A stretch of 5,104 bases of DNA from Dehalococcoides sp. (GTDB taxonomy: Bacteria > Chloroflexota > Dehalococcoidia > Dehalococcoidales > RBG-16-60-22). How positions within the stretch are numbered: the stretch's first letter is position 1; each line of letters starts with the position of its first letter. The notes beneath the pieces were generated by a model. That model was not told the origin of the DNA. It saw only the letters and a program-made list of their open reading frames with translations, and ran no database searches. This document shows positions 3,902-5,104 of this stretch, one piece after another. A program made the translations under genes and the position numbers. The stretch is from positions 1 through 5,104 of the forward strand of contig DAOUZD010000080.1 in the NCBI GenBank assembly GCA_030665795.1, read 5' to 3'.

Positions 3902-5104
3902 TTATGGGTCATCGATATCTTTCACCTTGTTGGCGGTAGCCGTTTTAATCGTTTCCTTGAAGCTATTAAGAGATTGAGCCGCTATTTGTTTCCCGCTCCG
4001 CAAGCGGATGGAAATGGTATCGGTCTCTACCTCTTTATCACCCACCACCAGCATATAGGGTATCTTCTCCAGTTGTGCCTGCCGAATTTTTTGGTTTATC
4101 CTCTCCCCCCGAGCATCCACCTCGGCACGGATACCCTCACTCTTAAGCTCAGCTTCTAGCTCGTGGGCATAGTCAAGGTGGCGGTCAGCTACTGGAATCA
4201 CCCTTACCTGAACTGGTGCCAGCCACACCGGGAAAGCGCCGCCATAATGTTCTAGAAGCGTGGCTAGGAAGCGCTCCATGCTGCCCAGTACCGTGCGGTG
4301 TATCATGACTACCAGATGTTCCTGACCGTCCTCACCGATATAGGTAACCTCGAAACGCGGTGGCAGATTAAAATCGACTTGGATTGTTGGCCCCTGCCAC
4401 GCCTTTCCCAGGGCGCTCTCAAACTTGATATCTATTTTCGGTCCGTAAAATACGCCCTCTCCTGGGTCTACTTCATAATCAAGCCCGGAACGCTCCAGGG
4501 CTTGGCGCAGGGTATCGGTAGCTTCATCCCAGACCTGAATTGTGCCCGCGTATTTTTCGGGTCGGGTAGACAGTAGCAACTGGTAGTTGCTGAAGCCAAA
4601 GGTATCTATCATGAAAAGCGCTAGGTCTAGCACACCTACTATTTCCGCCTCTAGCTGGTCAGGACGGCAGAAAATATGGGCGTCGTCTTGGGTAAAGCCC
4701 CTGACCCGGGATAGGCCGTGGAGTACCCCGGAGCGCTCGTAGCGATAGACCGTGCCCAGTTCGGCGTAACGTATCGGCAGTTCACGATAACTGCGTAGTT
4801 TGGTTTTGTAAATTAAAATATGTCCTAGGCAGTTCATTGGCTTCAGAATATATTTCTGACCCTCCACGTCCATGGGACTATATAAATAATCCTGATAGAA
4901 CTCTAGGTGTCCGCTGGTTTTCCATAAGTCCATTCGGGCAATATGAGGAGTATAGACAAGTTCATAGCCACGCTTGACATGTTCATCCTTCCAGAAATCC
5001 TCAATGGCACGGCGGATAACGGCTCCCTTGGGAGGCCAGAGAACCAGTCCCGGGCCAAATTCATCCTGGATACTGAACAGGTCAAGTTCTCTACCCAATT
5101 TTCG
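3902..5104 (-). CDS. thrS: Threonine--tRNA ligase, C-terminal 400 residues (N-terminus outside window)
   Basis: ThrRS charges tRNA-Thr with threonine in the cytoplasm; it is a class II synthetase with a catalytic zinc. The frame runs off the window edge, where the first visible residues RKLGRELDLFSI belong to the start of the catalytic domain. The TTG at 5098 is therefore internal and not a start. The zinc ligands are visible as C92 (in KPMNCLGH), H143 (DDAHIF) and H269 (VMIHRTVLGSMERF). Their spacing of 51 and 126 residues equals that of Cys334, His385 and His511 in E. coli ThrRS as I recall them. Motif 2 is TVYRYERSG with GLSRVRGFTQDDAH, and motif 3 is in LGSMERFLATLLEHYGG. The anticodon-binding domain begins near VWLAPVQVRVIPV (about 293) and runs to the end, with ARGERINQKIRQAQLEKIPYMLVVGDKE. 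A poorly conserved tail of about 25 residues ends KDIDDP. Whether the N-terminal TGS and editing domains are present cannot be seen. infC follows, with its own promoter in the gap. Confidence 0.98.
   Translation of the reverse strand, partial: RKLGRELDLFSIQDEFGPGLVLWPPKGAVIRRAIEDFWKDEHVKRGYELVYTPHIARMDLWKTSGHLEFYQDYLYSPMDVEGQKYILKPMNCLGHILIYKTKLRSYRELPIRYAELGTVYRYERSGVLHGLSRVRGFTQDDAHIFCRPDQLEAEIVGVLDLALFMIDTFGFSNYQLLLSTRPEKYAGTIQVWDEATDTLRQALERSGLDYEVDPGEGVFYGPKIDIKFESALGKAWQGPTIQVDFNLPPRFEVTYIGEDGQEHLVVMIHRTVLGSMERFLATLLEHYGGAFPVWLAPVQVRVIPVADRHLDYAHELEAELKSEGIRAEVDARGERINQKIRQAQLEKIPYMLVVGDKEVETDTISIRLRSGKQIAAQSLNSFKETIKTATANKVKDIDDP

Noticed and set aside
3050..3939. Several plus-strand open frames opposite rpmI, infC and the thrS-infC gap.
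   Set aside because: They are antisense to identified ribosomal and initiation-factor genes, overlap one another in different frames, and show no recognisable domain.
5096..5098. TTG as the start of a short, 398-residue ThrS.
   Set aside because: The reading frame continues to the window edge with RK before LGRELDLF, which matches the interior of full-length ThrRS, so the gene is simply cut by the window.

Overview
The window is a compact, single-strand block of translation genes from a bacterial chromosome. Every supportable gene is on the minus strand, so transcription runs from high to low coordinates: thrS (3' two-thirds only) - infC - rpmI - rplT - [MFS transporter] - pheS - pheT (first 51 codons only). 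The order thrS-infC-rpmI-rplT-pheS-pheT is the widespread bacterial arrangement. Base composition looks close to balanced. The style of the proteins (PheS with a tetracysteine insert, IF3 and L20 sequences, three non-ATG starts) is compatible with a Chloroflexota/Dehalococcoidia-like lineage. That placement is an impression without a search, and I hold it loosely.

Region by region: 5104-3902 holds the catalytic and anticodon-binding parts of threonyl-tRNA synthetase. A good sigma70-type promoter (TTGATT, 17 bp, extended TGG-TATAGT) lies in the 32-bp thrS-infC gap and would start an infC-rpmI-rplT transcript. IF3 probably starts at a rare ATT (or ATA) codon behind a strong GGAGGAGGT, not at the upstream TTG. 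infC overlaps rpmI by 23 bp, and rplT follows 17 bp later with a TTG start. After rplT comes a 13-bp perfect inverted repeat that looks like a terminator or an intergenic palindromic repeat. Next is a 420-residue major facilitator superfamily transporter, which is not part of the usual operon. A near-consensus promoter (TTGACC, 17 bp, TATAAT) then lies between the transporter and pheS, with an 8-bp inverted repeat bracketing its -10 box like an operator. It can drive pheS-pheT on its own.

The core genes work together in translation. ThrS and PheST charge tRNA-Thr and tRNA-Phe, IF3 controls initiation, and L35 and L20 build the large subunit. The transporter is the outsider, and its arrival or retention seems to go with re-wiring: a terminator-like hairpin before it and a separate pheST promoter after it. 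I see no CRISPR array, tRNA, rRNA, transposase or defence-type system, and no evidence for a new multi-gene system. The observations worth following are regulatory and concern start codons.
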